This document shows, in pieces, positions 51,275 to 62,039 of a stretch of DNA of 64,000 nucleotides. Within the stretch, counting starts at the first letter, position 1, and each line of letters starts with the position of its first letter. The stretch is from NCBI GenBank assembly GCA_021234155.1, contig JAJEKV010000063.1:7398095-7462094 (forward strand). Reading direction: 5' to 3'. The notes below the pieces were generated by a model. The model saw nothing but the letters and a program-made list of their open reading frames with translations, was not told where the DNA came from and did no database searches. Origin of the DNA: Isoetes taiwanensis (taxonomy: Eukaryota > Streptophyta > Lycopodiopsida > Isoetales > Isoetaceae). The position numbers and the translations under genes are program-made.

Positions 51275-51600
51275 TCAAAGCAGCTTTATAGGTCTAGATA
51301 ATTCTTTGTAAACTTGTCCCTCATCAAAGGAAACATCTCGACTAATAATTACCCTTCTTGCTTTAGGATCATATAACCTATAAGCCTTGGACTGATTATC
51401 ATATCCTACTAGATATGTAATTAGAGCCCGATCATCTAATTTTTTTCTGTTTTCCTTTGGTATATGAACAAATGCTAAGCATCCATACACTCTCAAATTT
51501 TCATAATTTGGTTTCCTTCCTGACCAAAGCATATCAGGAATTCCACCATGTGTACTAGCAGATGGCAACATGTTTTGAATAGTCACAGCAGTTTGAACTG
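51275..51600 (-). pseudogene. Copia integrase, C-terminal half
   Basis: This continues the integrase core from 55187 across the nested LINE: VQTAVTIQNMLPSAS, then YENLRVYGCLAFVHIPKENR and KKLDDRALITYLVGYD, and KARRVIISRDVSFDE. These are the standard conserved blocks that follow the DDE core in Copia integrases. A Met-initiated reading starting just inside the LINE is fortuitous. Confidence 0.88.
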
Positions 51601-54498
51601 AAGGCATTCACCATTAGACTGAGGGAATTCAAGGGCTGGATTAAAAGATGGGGCAGAGAATGGTTTAAAGAGAAGAGGAAGGAGAAATGTGAGATTTATC
51701 TCAAGATCAGTGAAATAAGAAGGAAACTTTTTCAGGATAAGAACAACAAACTGGCATAGCAAGAAGAGGAAGAGCTTGAGAAAAAAGGTAAAGGCAATTG
51801 AAGAGAGAGAGGCTAAATCATTGGCAGTAAGGAGTAGATGTAAATACATCAATGGTATGGATAATGGAGGCTCGGCTTTCTTTTTCAGGACAGCAAAAAG
51901 TAGAATCCTGAATAATGGCATTGTGAAGGTATATGATGACAGTGGGAAAGGCATTGAAGATCAAAAGGAAATAGAAGGTTTTTTCCATGATGAATATAGG
52001 AAGATGTTCCAGAATTACCAAGTACCTGAAAAAGTGATTGATACTTTTTTTCAGAATATTCCTAAGGCTAAGGAGGAGTTAAAAGATGATGAACTTTTAG
52101 CAGTTCCCCAAGAGAAAGAAATTTGGGACACTTTAAAATCTATGGCTGCTGGCAAAAGCCCTGGACCAGATGGATTCCAGCCCGAATTCTATGTGGAATT
52201 TTGGGAAATAATGAAAGAGGATTTGATAACCTTTTTCCAAGGCTCTTGGAAAGCCAATAGCCTCAACCCAGCCATAAATGCTGGACACATTACACTTATT
52301 CCAAAAGTGGATTGCCCAAAAGGGATTGGGGACTGGAGACCGATTTCTTTAACAAACACAAGCTACAAAGTCTTAGCCAAGATATTGGCAAACAGATTAA
52401 AAATGTTTCTGCACTCAACAATTAATCCCTGCCAATCAGCTTTTTTACCTCAGAGGAATATAATGGAAAATTATATTGGAGCTGCTGAAGGTCTGCATTG
52501 GAACAAAAGATCAGGACAAAATTGTATGTTACTCAAGTTGGATTTCAAAAGGGCATATGATACAATAAGTTGGCAGTTCTTAGAGAAAGCTATGACACAT
52601 ATTGGACTTCCAAGCAAGGTCAATCAAAAGGTTTGGAGCTTCAATGTAAATTCAGCATCAGCATTAATTATAAATGGCACACCTACCAAGCTGTTTAAGT
52701 GTCAAAGAGGGGTTAGACAGGGATGCCCATTGGCCCCTTACCTGTTCCTCATTGTGGCTGAGATGGTAACAAGGAAAGCAATACAAATGCAAATTGAGGG
52801 GGAAATAAAAAGCCTTCAGCTACCAGATAATAAAGGTCCCTTTACTATGATGCAATATGCAGACGATACTTTTGTATTTCTGGACAAAGAAGATAAGAGT
52901 TTGGAAAACTTTCTGTCAACTATGGATAAGTTTGGTGATGCTGCAGGAGTCAGACTAAACAAAAACAAGTGTGCCATAATTTATGACTCACAAGATACAA
53001 TGTTACAAGGGATCAAAGTGTTGAGCTCCAATTCTGCCACAAGTATCTTGGGAATTCCTTTGTCAATTAACAGTTCTCTGCAGGGGATATGGGAACCCAT
53101 TGTGACCAGAATAAAGAAGAAGTTGTCCATGTATACCTCCTCATTATCTCTGGCAGGAAGAATTGAAATTGCAAATTCTGTAATAAGTAGCACACATGTG
53201 TACTTTTCGTCTGCTATTGTTGGAGACAAAAACTCTTACAATAAAATAGAGGCAGCAATAAGGAAATTTATATGGCAAGGCTCTCACAAGGTGGCATGGG
53301 CAGACCTAATTAAATCTAAAAAAGATGGAGGTATGGGTTGTAAAGACATGTTCATTCAAGCTCAGGCACTAGCAGCTAAAATGATATGGAAAGCAATGTA
53401 TGTCACAAAGCCATCTCCTGCTTTACAATTGGTGAAATATTGGATTCAGGAATCCTTCCCTGTTGGAAGCCATACTCTAAAACATCAACTTCCAGACTCG
53501 GCTTTCTTCCAACTGTCCCCTTGCCCAGGTACTTCTAACATTCTCAAAAGGATGCTGCAGGCTTGGAACAATGCAGCTTTGTGCTATAGACCTCCTAATA
53601 TTGATGCTACATGTAAAGAGGTGAATTTCTTTTGGCATCCTGATTTTGCACCAGAAAATATAGGGTGTCTTGCTTTGAAACACCCACAGAAGTATATGCA
53701 GTGGTATAAGAATGGAATTAAAACATTTGAGGATCTCAGAATACAGGATAGATGGATGTCTTGGGAGGAATTTGCAGAGAGGACAAAAGCATCTGAACTA
53801 GACAAAGAAATTTTCAGGGTTGTTATGAGCAGGATAGAAGGATATGATGAGTTTAGTAACAACTCAAGTACATGGAATTTGAACAATAAGGAATGGTATT
53901 CAGTCAGAGAAATTTACAAAGCTCTGGTGCCAAATAAACCATCCAAGGCAGGTCCACTATGGCAGTGTAATGAAGACAAACTTGCAGATATATGTGCTCA
54001 AGGATGGTCAAGTTATGTAGCAAATAAAATCAAAGCTTTTAGGTGGCTGGCAGTACACCAGAGTTTGCAAACAAATCAAAAAAGAGCAAAATTTGACAGT
54101 GTCTTTTGGGGTTTATGCCCCCTCGGTGTGGTCATTTGAAACTTCAAATCATGTCTTCACATGTTCATGGTTAACTGAATTTTGGAGTTGGTCTGCCCAG
54201 ATTAATAAAGGAGCCCCTACTGATCAAAATTTGCTTAATTTCTGGGATACCAATGATAGAATGGAAAGTACCACAAGAATTTTGAGCTGCTGGGTTGTTT
54301 GGCTACACAGAAACAGGGTTGTGATTAATAATCAAACTCCTTCCATCATCTGGATTAAGAGAGCTTTTGTAGACATTATCCAAATAACTGCCATTGCTCA
54401 CAGGATGCTCAAAGGAAAGAAATATGATTCAGCTTGGAACTCTCTAGGGAAATTCTATGGCTTATATGATTTCTTTCTAACCAATCTAACAATTTCAG

Positions 54499-54885
54499 AT
54501 GATGTACTGCACAGATGCACAGAGGAGACTCAATAGAGTTGGGAGTATGGATCGAGCAATGGGAGTGGCTGAAGATTCAGAGGATGAAGATACCCAATTG
54601 TCCCAAGATGAACTGGAGGAAAGGGTGATCCAGCTCAAGCAGGCGGTTATACATGCCAAGGCCATTAAGAAAGTACTGAAACGGTCTGAAGTGTGGAGGT
54701 ATAACAGTCTTAAGCCCTATTTCACCTCTCTGTACCATAAGTGGCAGCAGAAAAGAGAGGCCAACGTGTTGCTGCTCCTTGATTTTACAAATTTCCAGAT
54801 TTGTGTACTGGACACTCTTCTTACAATCCTTGGAAACTGGAGAGTTGATGACATTACAATAGAGGATTTACTAAATGAAGACTGA
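54499..54885 (+). CDS. accessory open frame downstream of the LINE RT, unrecognised (128 aa)
   Basis: This frame overlaps the end of the RT reading region by 38 bases and ends in TGA at 54883-54885. The product is hydrophilic and charged: an acidic patch (VAEDSEDEDTQLSQDELEER) is followed by a Lys-rich helical stretch (QAVIHAKAIKKVLKRSEVW) and a Trp/Tyr/Leu-rich C-terminus. I recognise no domain. It may be a genuine downstream ORF of this LINE lineage, a remnant of the RT C-terminus, or chance. Its position between RT and poly(A) with only one lesion nearby makes it worth comparing among copies. Confidence 0.4.
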   Translation: MMYCTDAQRRLNRVGSMDRAMGVAEDSEDEDTQLSQDELEERVIQLKQAVIHAKAIKKVLKRSEVWRYNSLKPYFTSLYHKWQQKREANVLLLLDFTNFQICVLDTLLTILGNWRVDDITIEDLLNED

Positions 54886-55120
54886 AGTGGGAAACAGAAC
54901 CAAAGGAAACTTTCAGATGCAAGAATGCTACATTATCTTGGTTAAACAGTTTATTAGTATTGCTGTATTACTATGGTACATGGATCCTTTCTATAAGGAC
55001 CAGGTAACACATTTTGGCATCATGTATCCTTTGCATGAGGATCATGATTTTTGGCTGAATAGTATCATGCAATTATTAGGTATGTCTGTAATGATATACC
55101 TCCTGATGTATCTTAGATGA
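54875..55120 (+). CDS. second downstream open frame in the LINE, unrecognised (81 aa)
   Basis: The ATG overlaps the end of the preceding frame by 11 bases. The product has a hydrophobic segment (IILVKQFISIAVLLWYM) in its first half and a second near its C-terminus, so it could be a small membrane protein if expressed. It ends 22 bases before the poly(A) tail. No family is recognised, and a 3' untranslated region that is open by chance is a real alternative. Confidence 0.25.
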   Translation: MKTEVGNRTKGNFQMQECYIILVKQFISIAVLLWYMDPFYKDQVTHFGIMYPLHEDHDFWLNSIMQLLGMSVMIYLLMYLR

Positions 55121-55140
55121 AATATAAAAACAACCTTGCC

Positions 55141-55186
<46 letters not shown>

Positions 55187-55188
<2 letters not shown>

Positions 55189-55968
55189 GCCTCTTCCCAT
55201 AAGAAATTTGGTAATCCTGCTGATTTTAACATGCTCCTAACAGCATTTAAAATTGTTCTGTTCTTCCTTTCAGCTACACCATTCTGTTGTGGGGAATGAC
55301 TACAAGTTAGTTGCCTTTTAATGCCTTTATTCTTGCAAAACCTCTTAAATTCTCCTGATAGGAACTCACCTCCTCTGTCAGACCTCAAACATTTGATCCT
55401 TCTTCCTGTTTCAGTCTCCATCTCATTAACAAATTGTTTAAACTTTTCAAAAGCTGCATCTTTAGTTTTAATGCAATACACTTTAGTTTTTCTACTGAAA
55501 TCATCTATTAGAGTCATAAAGTATCTCTTCCCACTCAGACTAACAACATTAAGTGGTCCACACAAATCCGTATGTACCAAATCCAAAATACCCTTTGCTC
55601 TTGCACCTTTTTTCTTAAAAGGTAATTTGTTGTGTTTGCCAAGCATACATCCCATGCATACTTGTTTTTCATTGAGATGTGCTGATATTAAGGAATCCTT
55701 CCTTGTTTAATACCTCAATTGTAGCAGGATTAACATGACATAATCTTTCATGCCAATTTTTCAGAGATGGATAAGTCAGCAAATTGATACTGGACATCAA
55801 ATGTTGTCTGTTTAATCCAAATAAATTTCCAACTCTTTTTCCCACAAACATTTTTTTATTACCAAGAAAAATATTACAATGAAGTTTTTCAAACACCACT
55901 TTATAGCCAAGATCAACTAACTGGCATATTGAAATAAGATTTCTTATCAATCCTGGTATGCACAACAC
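55187..55968 (-). pseudogene. Copia pre-integrase and integrase core
   Basis: The pre-integrase block (LKNWHERLCHVNPATIEVLN near 55740) is followed by the integrase core. Its visible catalytic positions are LVHTDLCGPL near 55585, RSDRGGEFLSGEF near 55380 and SPQQNGVAERKNRTI near 55290, giving an intact DDE triad. The domain is cut after LPNFLWEEAV by the nested LINE and resumes at 51600. Integrase joins the cDNA to the target. A frame break separates the pre-integrase part from the core. Confidence 0.92.
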
Positions 55969-56101
55969 ATTTTTTAGCTTTTTTACATTTTTTGCCTTCT
56001 AGGTCAAACAACTCTTAACTCCAAAGACTCTCAATTGTCTTAGTTCCCCATTTCCAAACTGTACATGTCCTCCTTCTTTTCTCTCGACATTTTTTAGCAT
56101 T

Positions 56102-57175
56102 TTACGAGCTTCCTGTCACGGATCTCTCAGCTCCTGAATCTAAGATAAGAGCATCAGTGTCAAATTTTGTATTAATCTTAGAACAAGCCTTAGACATATT
56201 TACCTCAATGTCTTCATCCTGCTCATCTTCCTCTTGGCTTGTTTCTCGAGCAATATTTAGGCTAAGCTTAGCCTTGGATCCTTTACCTTCAAATTTCTTC
56301 CCTTTCCCTCTTTTTGGACTTGAGCAGTTGGTTGCTATGTGACCTTTACCCTCACAATTATAACAAACAACTTCCTTTCCAAGTTTAGGGCAATTTATTT
56401 TGAGGTGACCATAAGCATCACAGTTAAAGCATGGGCCAATTTGTTTTTTACTAAACACCTTCTTGCCTTTTTTCTGTTTGACAAACATGTTTGGTCTGCT
56501 CAAATTCTGTCCTGATCATTCTAATTGCATGTTCTTTTGATTTAGCCACATTTCTTAACAAAGTAGCTAACTGTGCATTATGGGAGACTGCTCTAGAAAT
56601 AGCTAGAAGTTGATAGTCCTCATTTAACACAACTCCTGCTCCCTCTAAGTCAGCAATTATTGATTCAAATTTTTCCAGAAATTCAGTAATATTGTCTTTC
56701 TCATACAATTTTAATTTTTCAACCTGCTTTTTCCAATACATCTATTTGAGAGGAAGACTTTTGCTCATAATTATCTAACATAAATTTCCACATTTAGTAG
56801 GGATTTACCTCGAAGTTTTAGCTTGATAGCTGTCCCCATCTTTTGGCATATTATGGATTGAGCTTCCATTATTCTTGCCTTCTCATCCACGCTAGCCACT
56901 AAAGTGACTCTTCTTGCTGCATTAGTTCCAGAGTTAGTTCCACCTTCACCACTTGCAGCTGTTCTAGCTTCACCACCTGCAACAGAGGCTGAAGTACTTG
57001 ATTCTTCTCCTCCAGATACCACGACTGCTGTATTAACCACATTAGGATCAATCAAGTACCATAATTTTTCAAATTCTAACACCTCCTGAATGCCTTGCTT
57101 CCAGATCTGGAAACCTGTTTCCCCTTTGAAGACCTCTATGGAGTTTAAGAGATTAGCTCCAAATCGAGTAGACAT
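56102..57175 (-). pseudogene. Copia gag with CCHC knuckles and protease
   Basis: The gag frame starts MSTRFGANLLNSIEVFKGE at 57175 and contains FQIWKQGIQEVL, the usual N-terminal Copia block. An Ala/Ser/Gly-rich expansion follows. A second frame (56741-56451) carries the UBN2-like YEKDNITEFLEKFESIIADL. A third (56503-56102) has two zinc knuckles (CFNCDAYGHLKINC and CYNCEGKGHIATNC) and the protease active site LILDSGAERS near 56130. Frame changes between the parts show decay. Gag forms the particle, and protease would cleave the polyprotein. Confidence 0.9.
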
Positions 57176-57196
57176 CTTGCTTTCCTGGATTTATTG

Positions 57197-57208
57197 GCTC
57201 TGATACCA
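57197..57208 (-). promoter_or_regulatory. Copia primer-binding site
   Basis: TGGTATCAGAGC on the minus strand lies two bases inside the 5' LTR. It is the usual plant Copia site complementary to initiator methionine tRNA. Confidence 0.92.
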
Positions 57209-57209
57209 C

Positions 57210-57880
57210 TGTTAGAACTAGACAACACGTTCAAACTTATCCTAGCAAAGATGTCTTATTTATGCTTCACAACACCATTATTCACACCAGCAAGGAAGCC
57301 ACATTATGGTCAATAATTCCTTGCTCAAATCAATTAAAAAAAACAACAAGTAAGCACTAGTCAACTTGGGATATAATTCTTCAATCATTAAAATCCCAAT
57401 ACAAAATATTGCAAACGATCACTGTAGCAGAGGGATTGACTGAGTTGCTGTAGCAACGTTGACTGCCTCCATTCAATCATATATGAGACGGATCAAACCA
57501 TCCTTGGACCCGAATAATTCTTTAAGGCTCTGCTTCACCTTATAATAGAACTGTCCGGCGGTTAAGGCATCATTCATGCTTTCCAATCTGAGGCTGTTGT
57601 CTATTGAACTATATCCCACAGGCTTGGCTAACGAAATCTGCTACTTTCAATTTATCCCACATACCTGCTTTAGGAAAGCACATAAAGCACTTAAAAGCAC
57701 ATAAAGCACTTATATGTATACGTTTGCATCTTCAACTGTTCTTGTTTTTACAACCTACTGCCACTGCTTCTCATAGGTTGTTTTTGTAGCTACAATATAT
57801 TCACTGCCACTGCTTCTCATGAATATAAGATGACAATTTTCTAAATTCCTTATAATATGACATGACTCACATTTTCAACA
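57210..57880 (-). repeat. Copia 5' LTR (671 bp, complete)
   Basis: On the minus strand it begins TGTTGAAAATGTGAG and ends GTTGTCTAGTTCTAACA, giving the standard TG...CA ends. It is followed by the primer-binding site and preceded by the duplication CTAGG. It provides the reference against which the two pieces of the 3' LTR can be aligned. Confidence 0.95.
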
Positions 57881-57885
57881 CCTAG

Positions 57886-58565
57886 AAATTTCTATCTTTA
57901 GGTTCTGTGAACCTGAGTGTTAGTCTTGGACATCTGCTTGTCTAGAAAACCTTGTAGAACTTGTTCATCTCTTGCAATTCATGTATTGCCACTTCTTATT
58001 CAGGTTGAAGAGCTGCAACTCCATCCAAATCTGCCTCTTCTCCTTTATCTCTTCTTCAAGATAGTGTGCACTGATGCAATTCTCTATTCTCAATAGATCT
58101 GTCTGTTTCTACACCAATTCTTTCTTACTATCTTTCATCATAAAAGAAATTGACTTTATGTGATTCAGCAATGCAGTAGTATTTATTTTGAATGCATTTA
58201 CACGTTCTTTGTTGGCTGCGCTTGGCAAATCCTGTAAGCATCTGATGCTAGGTTCGCCCAATTTACCTTCTCATCAAGACTCTGCAAGCCCTTTGCAGTA
58301 TGTAGCCAGGCGAAAGCCCTTGCAAAAAGAGTTCTAAGTTCATTATTTGGAAGTAGTTTCTGATACACTCTCTCAACCAAATCAATAAGTATTTTCTTTA
58401 AACTAGGGCTTGATTAGCTTGATACGTACCTTATCAGCCTTGGACATTGATTTTTTCCAAACCTGCAAAAAATCACCAGTTGGAACATTTGCCCACTTAA
58501 TACTTCTTGGATTCCTTCCCTCCATAGAAAGCTCCATTTTTTTGCAAATTCAAGGGGTGTTCTTA
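57886..58565 (-). pseudogene. unrecognised exon-like relic flanking the Copia insertion
   Basis: A minus-strand open stretch near 58380-58198 encodes MVERVYQKLLPNNELRTLFA then RAFAWLHTAKGLQSLDEKVN and WANLASDAYRICQAQP, ending in a stop. Upstream, near 58500-58410, VPTGDFLQVWKKSMSKADKV is also coding-like. Composition and spacing suggest two exons of a decayed gene, but I recognise no family. Confidence 0.35.
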
Positions 58566-58569
58566 CAAT

Positions 58570-58680
58570 AGTCTTGTGGCCAAGGATAAATGTCCTGGGC
58601 TGGATGGCATCCCTGTGGAGTTCTTTCAGACTTATTGGGAGTGGGCTGGCGAGTCAAAAAGGAAGTTCTTAACTGTGGGA
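58570..58680 (+). pseudogene. short LINE RT fragment
   Basis: KDKCPGLDGIPVEFFQTYWE on the plus strand matches the block at the start of plant L1 reverse transcriptase, and is nearly the same as HKCPGLDDIPVEFFQQYWDW in the LINE at 38.9-42.3 kb. Only about 100 bases are recognisable. Confidence 0.7.
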
Positions 58681-59025
58681 ATTGGGTTTGGCCGCCATTC
58701 TTGAAGTTGTGTTAATACAGATCAAAATGCATATTTTTTTTGAACAAAAAACAACCAATATCTCCCTATTAAAGCAAGCTATGGAGAGTAATTGAGTCGA
58801 ATGACCTGGAAAATGATGAAATTCAGCCACTCGAGGATGATCGATGCAGAGAATTTTCATTGCAAAAAAATCGCATGCAAAAGGTGGCCTTTTCTGACCG
58901 TCATTACCGGCTCGTTGGCTCGTCAAATTATTGCCCATCACGATAAGTCAGTGTAAAGCAAAAAAAGGGGGCAAAAAATTGCTGAAAAACTGTTTGATAG
59001 ATGAAAAATGGCACATATTAAGCAG
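58681..59025. other. no recognisable feature
   Basis: No protein, RNA gene or repeat is supported. Confidence 0.45.
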
Positions 59026-59029
59026 AGCC

Positions 59030-59480
59030 AAGTGGTTCACTAAGATAGATTGGCATAATGGATATCATCAAATGAAGAAGATTCAGGAAGGTGATCAATC
59101 TTGAATGACATTTCAAACTCGAGTTATGAGTTTTGTTATGCCATTTGATTTCACAAATGCTCTCGTAAGTATCCTCAAAGCGCTTGGATAAGCTTGTGTA
59201 TCCAAATATGGTAGAAGTACATTTTGTTCATTTGGAGCGTATTGCATATTCTTCGCACCAAAAACTTTATGCTAAGATATCGAAGTGTGATTTTCTTAAA
59301 CAAATGATTGCTTAACTAGGATACATTCTCTCAAGAGAGGGAGTCTCACAGGATTCAACTAAGATGCAAGCAGTGCAAGATGGCTACCACTCGAAAATAT
59401 TTTGGAATTGTGTTCTGGGTTTAACTATGTACCATATAAAATTTGCGCATAAATTTTCCAAGGAAGTTAACTCTAATCAT
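59030..59480 (+). pseudogene. Ty3/gypsy reverse transcriptase relic
   Basis: The plus strand reads KIDWHNGYHQMKKIQEGDQS near 59040, then MTFQTRVMSFVMPFDFTNAL near 59105, the conserved gypsy RT blocks equivalent to DLRSGYHQI and MPFGLTNAP. The palm YVDD segment is missing or unreadable. Further on, HQKLYAKISKCDF near 59260 and LGYILSREGVS near 59320 match the region after the palm. Frame breaks and stops are frequent. No LTR or other gypsy domain is seen on this strand. Confidence 0.78.
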
Positions 59481-60235
59481 GGATTTTTTTATTTCCACTG
59501 AGACTAGAATGATATACGTGACCCAAACAACAAAGAACAACTGGCCCACTACTATAAAGAATTTAAAAATCCTGCCCTGAAGAGTTTTCGCAAGAAAAAA
59601 CTTAAACAGTAATGTGTTTGCTGATGAAGTTTACAATTTGAACATGTCAACATTATTTGAGCCCTCCTGTCTGTTATCTCTTAGATGCAAGAGGCTAATG
59701 TGCTCATCGAAGGTGTATTTGTAAGTCCATGTATTGGTTGGTTAGGTCTAACCAACACATCATATCATGCTTATATAGGTGAAATTGTTGGACAGTGCTG
59801 AGGGGAGTGGCTTCATCTTCGATAACTTCAACTGACAGCATTGGTAGATCTTATTTTCTCGCTCTTCCTGAGCCGACCTGCCTGTCTCGATTCTAAGGTG
59901 TTAGGATCCAGTGCGAATGGACGCATGCTTTTTAATGGGCAAATGCATTAACGAGTACCATTAGAGGTCCCTAGCAATATAGGATTGATTTGGCTTTGTA
60001 GTGGGATGTCTTTACTAACTCCACAGGCACAGTCTTACTTTGAAAACATTTGTCTAGATATCGTTTGAAGCGATTGTGGTCTTCATTCTTATGCAACTGT
60101 ATGCACCCCTATTTTTGCACATTCCATCCAGAGAATTAGGATGCTCGTTTCTCCTTTTGATATGCTTTAAGGCATTGTGGACCTATAGAAATGGTGTAGC
60201 GCGAGGTTTAGAAGGTGGAAGCCTCCCATGATTAT
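59481..60235. other. no recognisable feature
   Basis: This could include decayed gypsy sequence downstream of RT, but nothing specific can be read. Confidence 0.4.
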
Positions 60236-60239
60236 CACT

Positions 60240-60470
60240 ATTTGACAGTAGATGCTGTGACAGTTCAGAGCAACTCTTCATAAAAGCAAAAGGCCAGTCT
60301 CCTGTAGAAGAATATATGATATGGAACTGTGGCCTTCTATACCCATTCCAAATCTTCCCAGGTGGTAAGTGATATTACTAACTCCCATACTTCCATTCCA
60401 TACAGAAGTACCGCCTCCACCAACATCCTGAACAAGTGTGATTGATGTGAGCAGTCGTAAAACTCTGCTC
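60240..60470 (-). pseudogene. LINE fragment (region after RT palm)
   Basis: The minus strand reads SHQSHLFRMLVEAVLLYGME then VWELVISLTTWEDLEWV and a stop. The pattern VLLYGxEVWxxxxxxxTW is the conserved stretch between the RT palm and the C-terminal knuckle in the LINE family also seen at 43.2 kb and 21.7 kb. No other part of the element is visible nearby. Confidence 0.65.
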
Positions 60471-61035
60471 TAGTGACAGTTATTTTGCATTACATTTCCA
60501 GCATGCTGTCATGAACCTATGCAAAAACAAGCAAAATACGTGGAAAATGCACAAAAAATATGCAAAGAATTTAATATATAACAAAGAATGAAGAATACAA
60601 TAGCATGAACACAAGTGGGATAACACGAGACAAATGTCTAGAAGGCGTAAGACTAGCATTGAACTAGAATGGTGCGACTAGAATGAGGCTCTTCTATATA
60701 TACCTAGAACAACAATGGCCAGAAACGCGCGACTTCAACGGATGAGATTACGCTAAGTGTCGCACATGCACATCATGAAGATGAGACAATGAAATATCTT
60801 CAACAAGTGTTGGTAACTCACTTGGCAAAGGTTCATAACTCGCAACTAGAAGATTGTGAATTTGAGCTCTGCCATGTGCAACTAACCTTTGCATACGTGT
60901 GACAATTATCTTCATATATGTGAGTATAATACCCGCATGATCGACACCATCTCCCTCTTATGACGGCAACGAGATGGTCAAACTGGAGCTGGAGTACTTA
61001 GACTGGGCTTGTTTGAAAAAGGTCGATAGGACTCC
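60471..61035. other. no recognisable feature
   Basis: No coding region or repeat is supported. Confidence 0.4.
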
Positions 61036-61039
61036 GCAA

Positions 61040-61590
61040 TCTTGTGAGGAGTGATAGTTTTTCGTCAAATTCCAAGGTTTTATCACTTTGAGAATATTCG
61101 TCCCAATCAACTAAATAATAAAGACGACGCCGCAAGAACTTGGAGTCCAGAAATTTTTGAACTTTAAATTCCTCATGATCATCAATCTCGACTGATGGTG
61201 AAGGTTAGGGTGCTTAATCTGGAAAAGGGATTCACCGTATAGGGTTCCAACAAAGAGATATAGAATAATAGGTGCAGCCACCTAATAGTGGAAGTTCCAA
61301 ACAAAAAGTAGCATCACCAACTTGGTCAATGATCAAATATGGCCCCACGCATCAATATTCGAGCTTATTATAGGAATGAGTTGTTGGTAGGTCTTGGTGC
61401 AAGAGATAAACAAGGTCACCAACTACAAAAGAAAAGGAGGGAGGAAGAGTGAAGGGAAAGAGAGGGGGCATCCTACAGATGCAGATCAGCTTGATGGCAA
61501 TAACGTGCTTGGATCTCGAGAAGATGATGCTAAAGATCATTCTGGAGCGTGCGAGCTTCTTGAGCCGGGACTCAACATGCTCATTGTGAA
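61040..61590 (-). pseudogene. Ty3/gypsy chromovirus integrase C-terminus with chromodomain
   Basis: The minus strand carries NEHVESRLKKLARSRMIF near 61570, then VVGDLVYLLHQDLPTTHSYN near 61420, the integrase C-terminal GDxVxL block with its K/R-L following. DQVGDATFCLELPLLG and YSISLLEPYTV follow near 61320-61230. The chromodomain reads FLDSKFLRRRLYYLVDWDEY then SQSDKTLEFDEKLS near 61150-61040. This order (GPY/F-like region, HVSLLKP-like block, chromodomain) is typical of plant chromoviruses, whose chromodomain guides integration. The catalytic core, RT and LTRs are absent here, and frames are broken. The gypsy RT relic at 59.0-59.5 kb lies on the opposite strand, so the two are separate fragments. 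Confidence 0.82.
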
Positions 61591-62035
61591 ACCCCTGGAA
61601 AGGGAGAGGGCGAGGGGGCTATTACCATTGCTGCTTCTACAACACCTTGGGCTACTACTCCGCTACTGCTTTTGCAATCCTTTTGGATGCTGCTCCCATG
61701 CCTACTACTTCTGTAGCTTCTCAAGTATTGTTGCTGCATTGGCGCCAGTTACTTCTTTCGAATAGAGATAATACCTGCATATGGTCTCTCTTGGAACTAT
61801 AGTGGCTTTCTATGGCAGAAGGGGGACAATCTACACTCCATCGCAAGGATGTAGACTTCATTTTCTTATGAGAACATGGGAACATGTTGGTCAAAGATAG
61901 TAGATCTTTAAGATTATGAGCACTATTCATTGTTCAATGATTGCACATGCAAGTGGGGACGTGGCAGAATAGACTGCTACTATAAGAAAACATTGGCACT
62001 TTCAGTTTTCATCTATAAAGCAAATAGACATAATC
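61591..62035. other. unassigned low-complexity stretch
   Basis: A CTRCTR-rich stretch near 61620-61740 gives a Leu/Thr-rich translation only. No gene is supported. Confidence 0.4.
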
Positions 62036-62039
62036 GCTA

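Larger units (their letters stand above)
51601..55186 (+). mobile_element. nested L1-type LINE, 5' truncated, with 44-base poly(A)
   Basis: The insertion splits the Copia integrase. It ends in an A-run (55143-55186), and AACTG appears on both sides (51596-51600 and next to the tail), a probable 5-bp target duplication. No endonuclease is present, so the 5' end is truncated. The main frame runs 51776-54139 with a TAG upstream near 51758. It contains AAGKSPGPDGFQPEFY, ITLIPKVDCPKGIGDWRPIS, SAFLPQRNIMENYIGAAEGL, LKLDFKRAYDTISWQ, RGVRQGCPLAPYLF and an intact YADD near 52858, followed by thumb and linker sequence. A one-base frame change near 54110 shifts the zinc knuckle (ETSNHVFTCSW) into the next frame. 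Two further overlapping frames follow before the tail. Confidence 0.95.
48179..57880 (-). mobile_element. Ty1/Copia retrotransposon with nested LINE and truncated 3' LTR
   Basis: Element order on the minus strand is: 5' LTR 57880-57210, primer-binding site, gag (57175-56450), zinc knuckles and protease (56503-56102), pre-integrase and integrase (55968-55187 and 51600-51275), reverse transcriptase (about 51050-49850), RNase H (about 49850 and 48760-48276), polypurine tract, and 74 bp of 3' LTR. The rest of the 3' LTR is displaced to 12862-13488. The flanking duplication is CCTAG at 57881-57885. A plus-strand LINE (51601-55186) interrupts integrase, and about 1.07 kb of other DNA interrupts RNase H. 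Frame breaks in gag, RT and RNase H show the copy is dead, although several catalytic motifs persist. Confidence 0.95.

Noticed and set aside
55117-55299. Plus-strand frame with poly-Lys
   Set aside because: It is the poly(A) tail of the nested LINE read through into antisense Copia integrase.
61394-61765. 123-residue plus-strand open frame
   Set aside because: It runs antisense to a clear gypsy integrase C-terminus; its Leu-rich end is low complexity.
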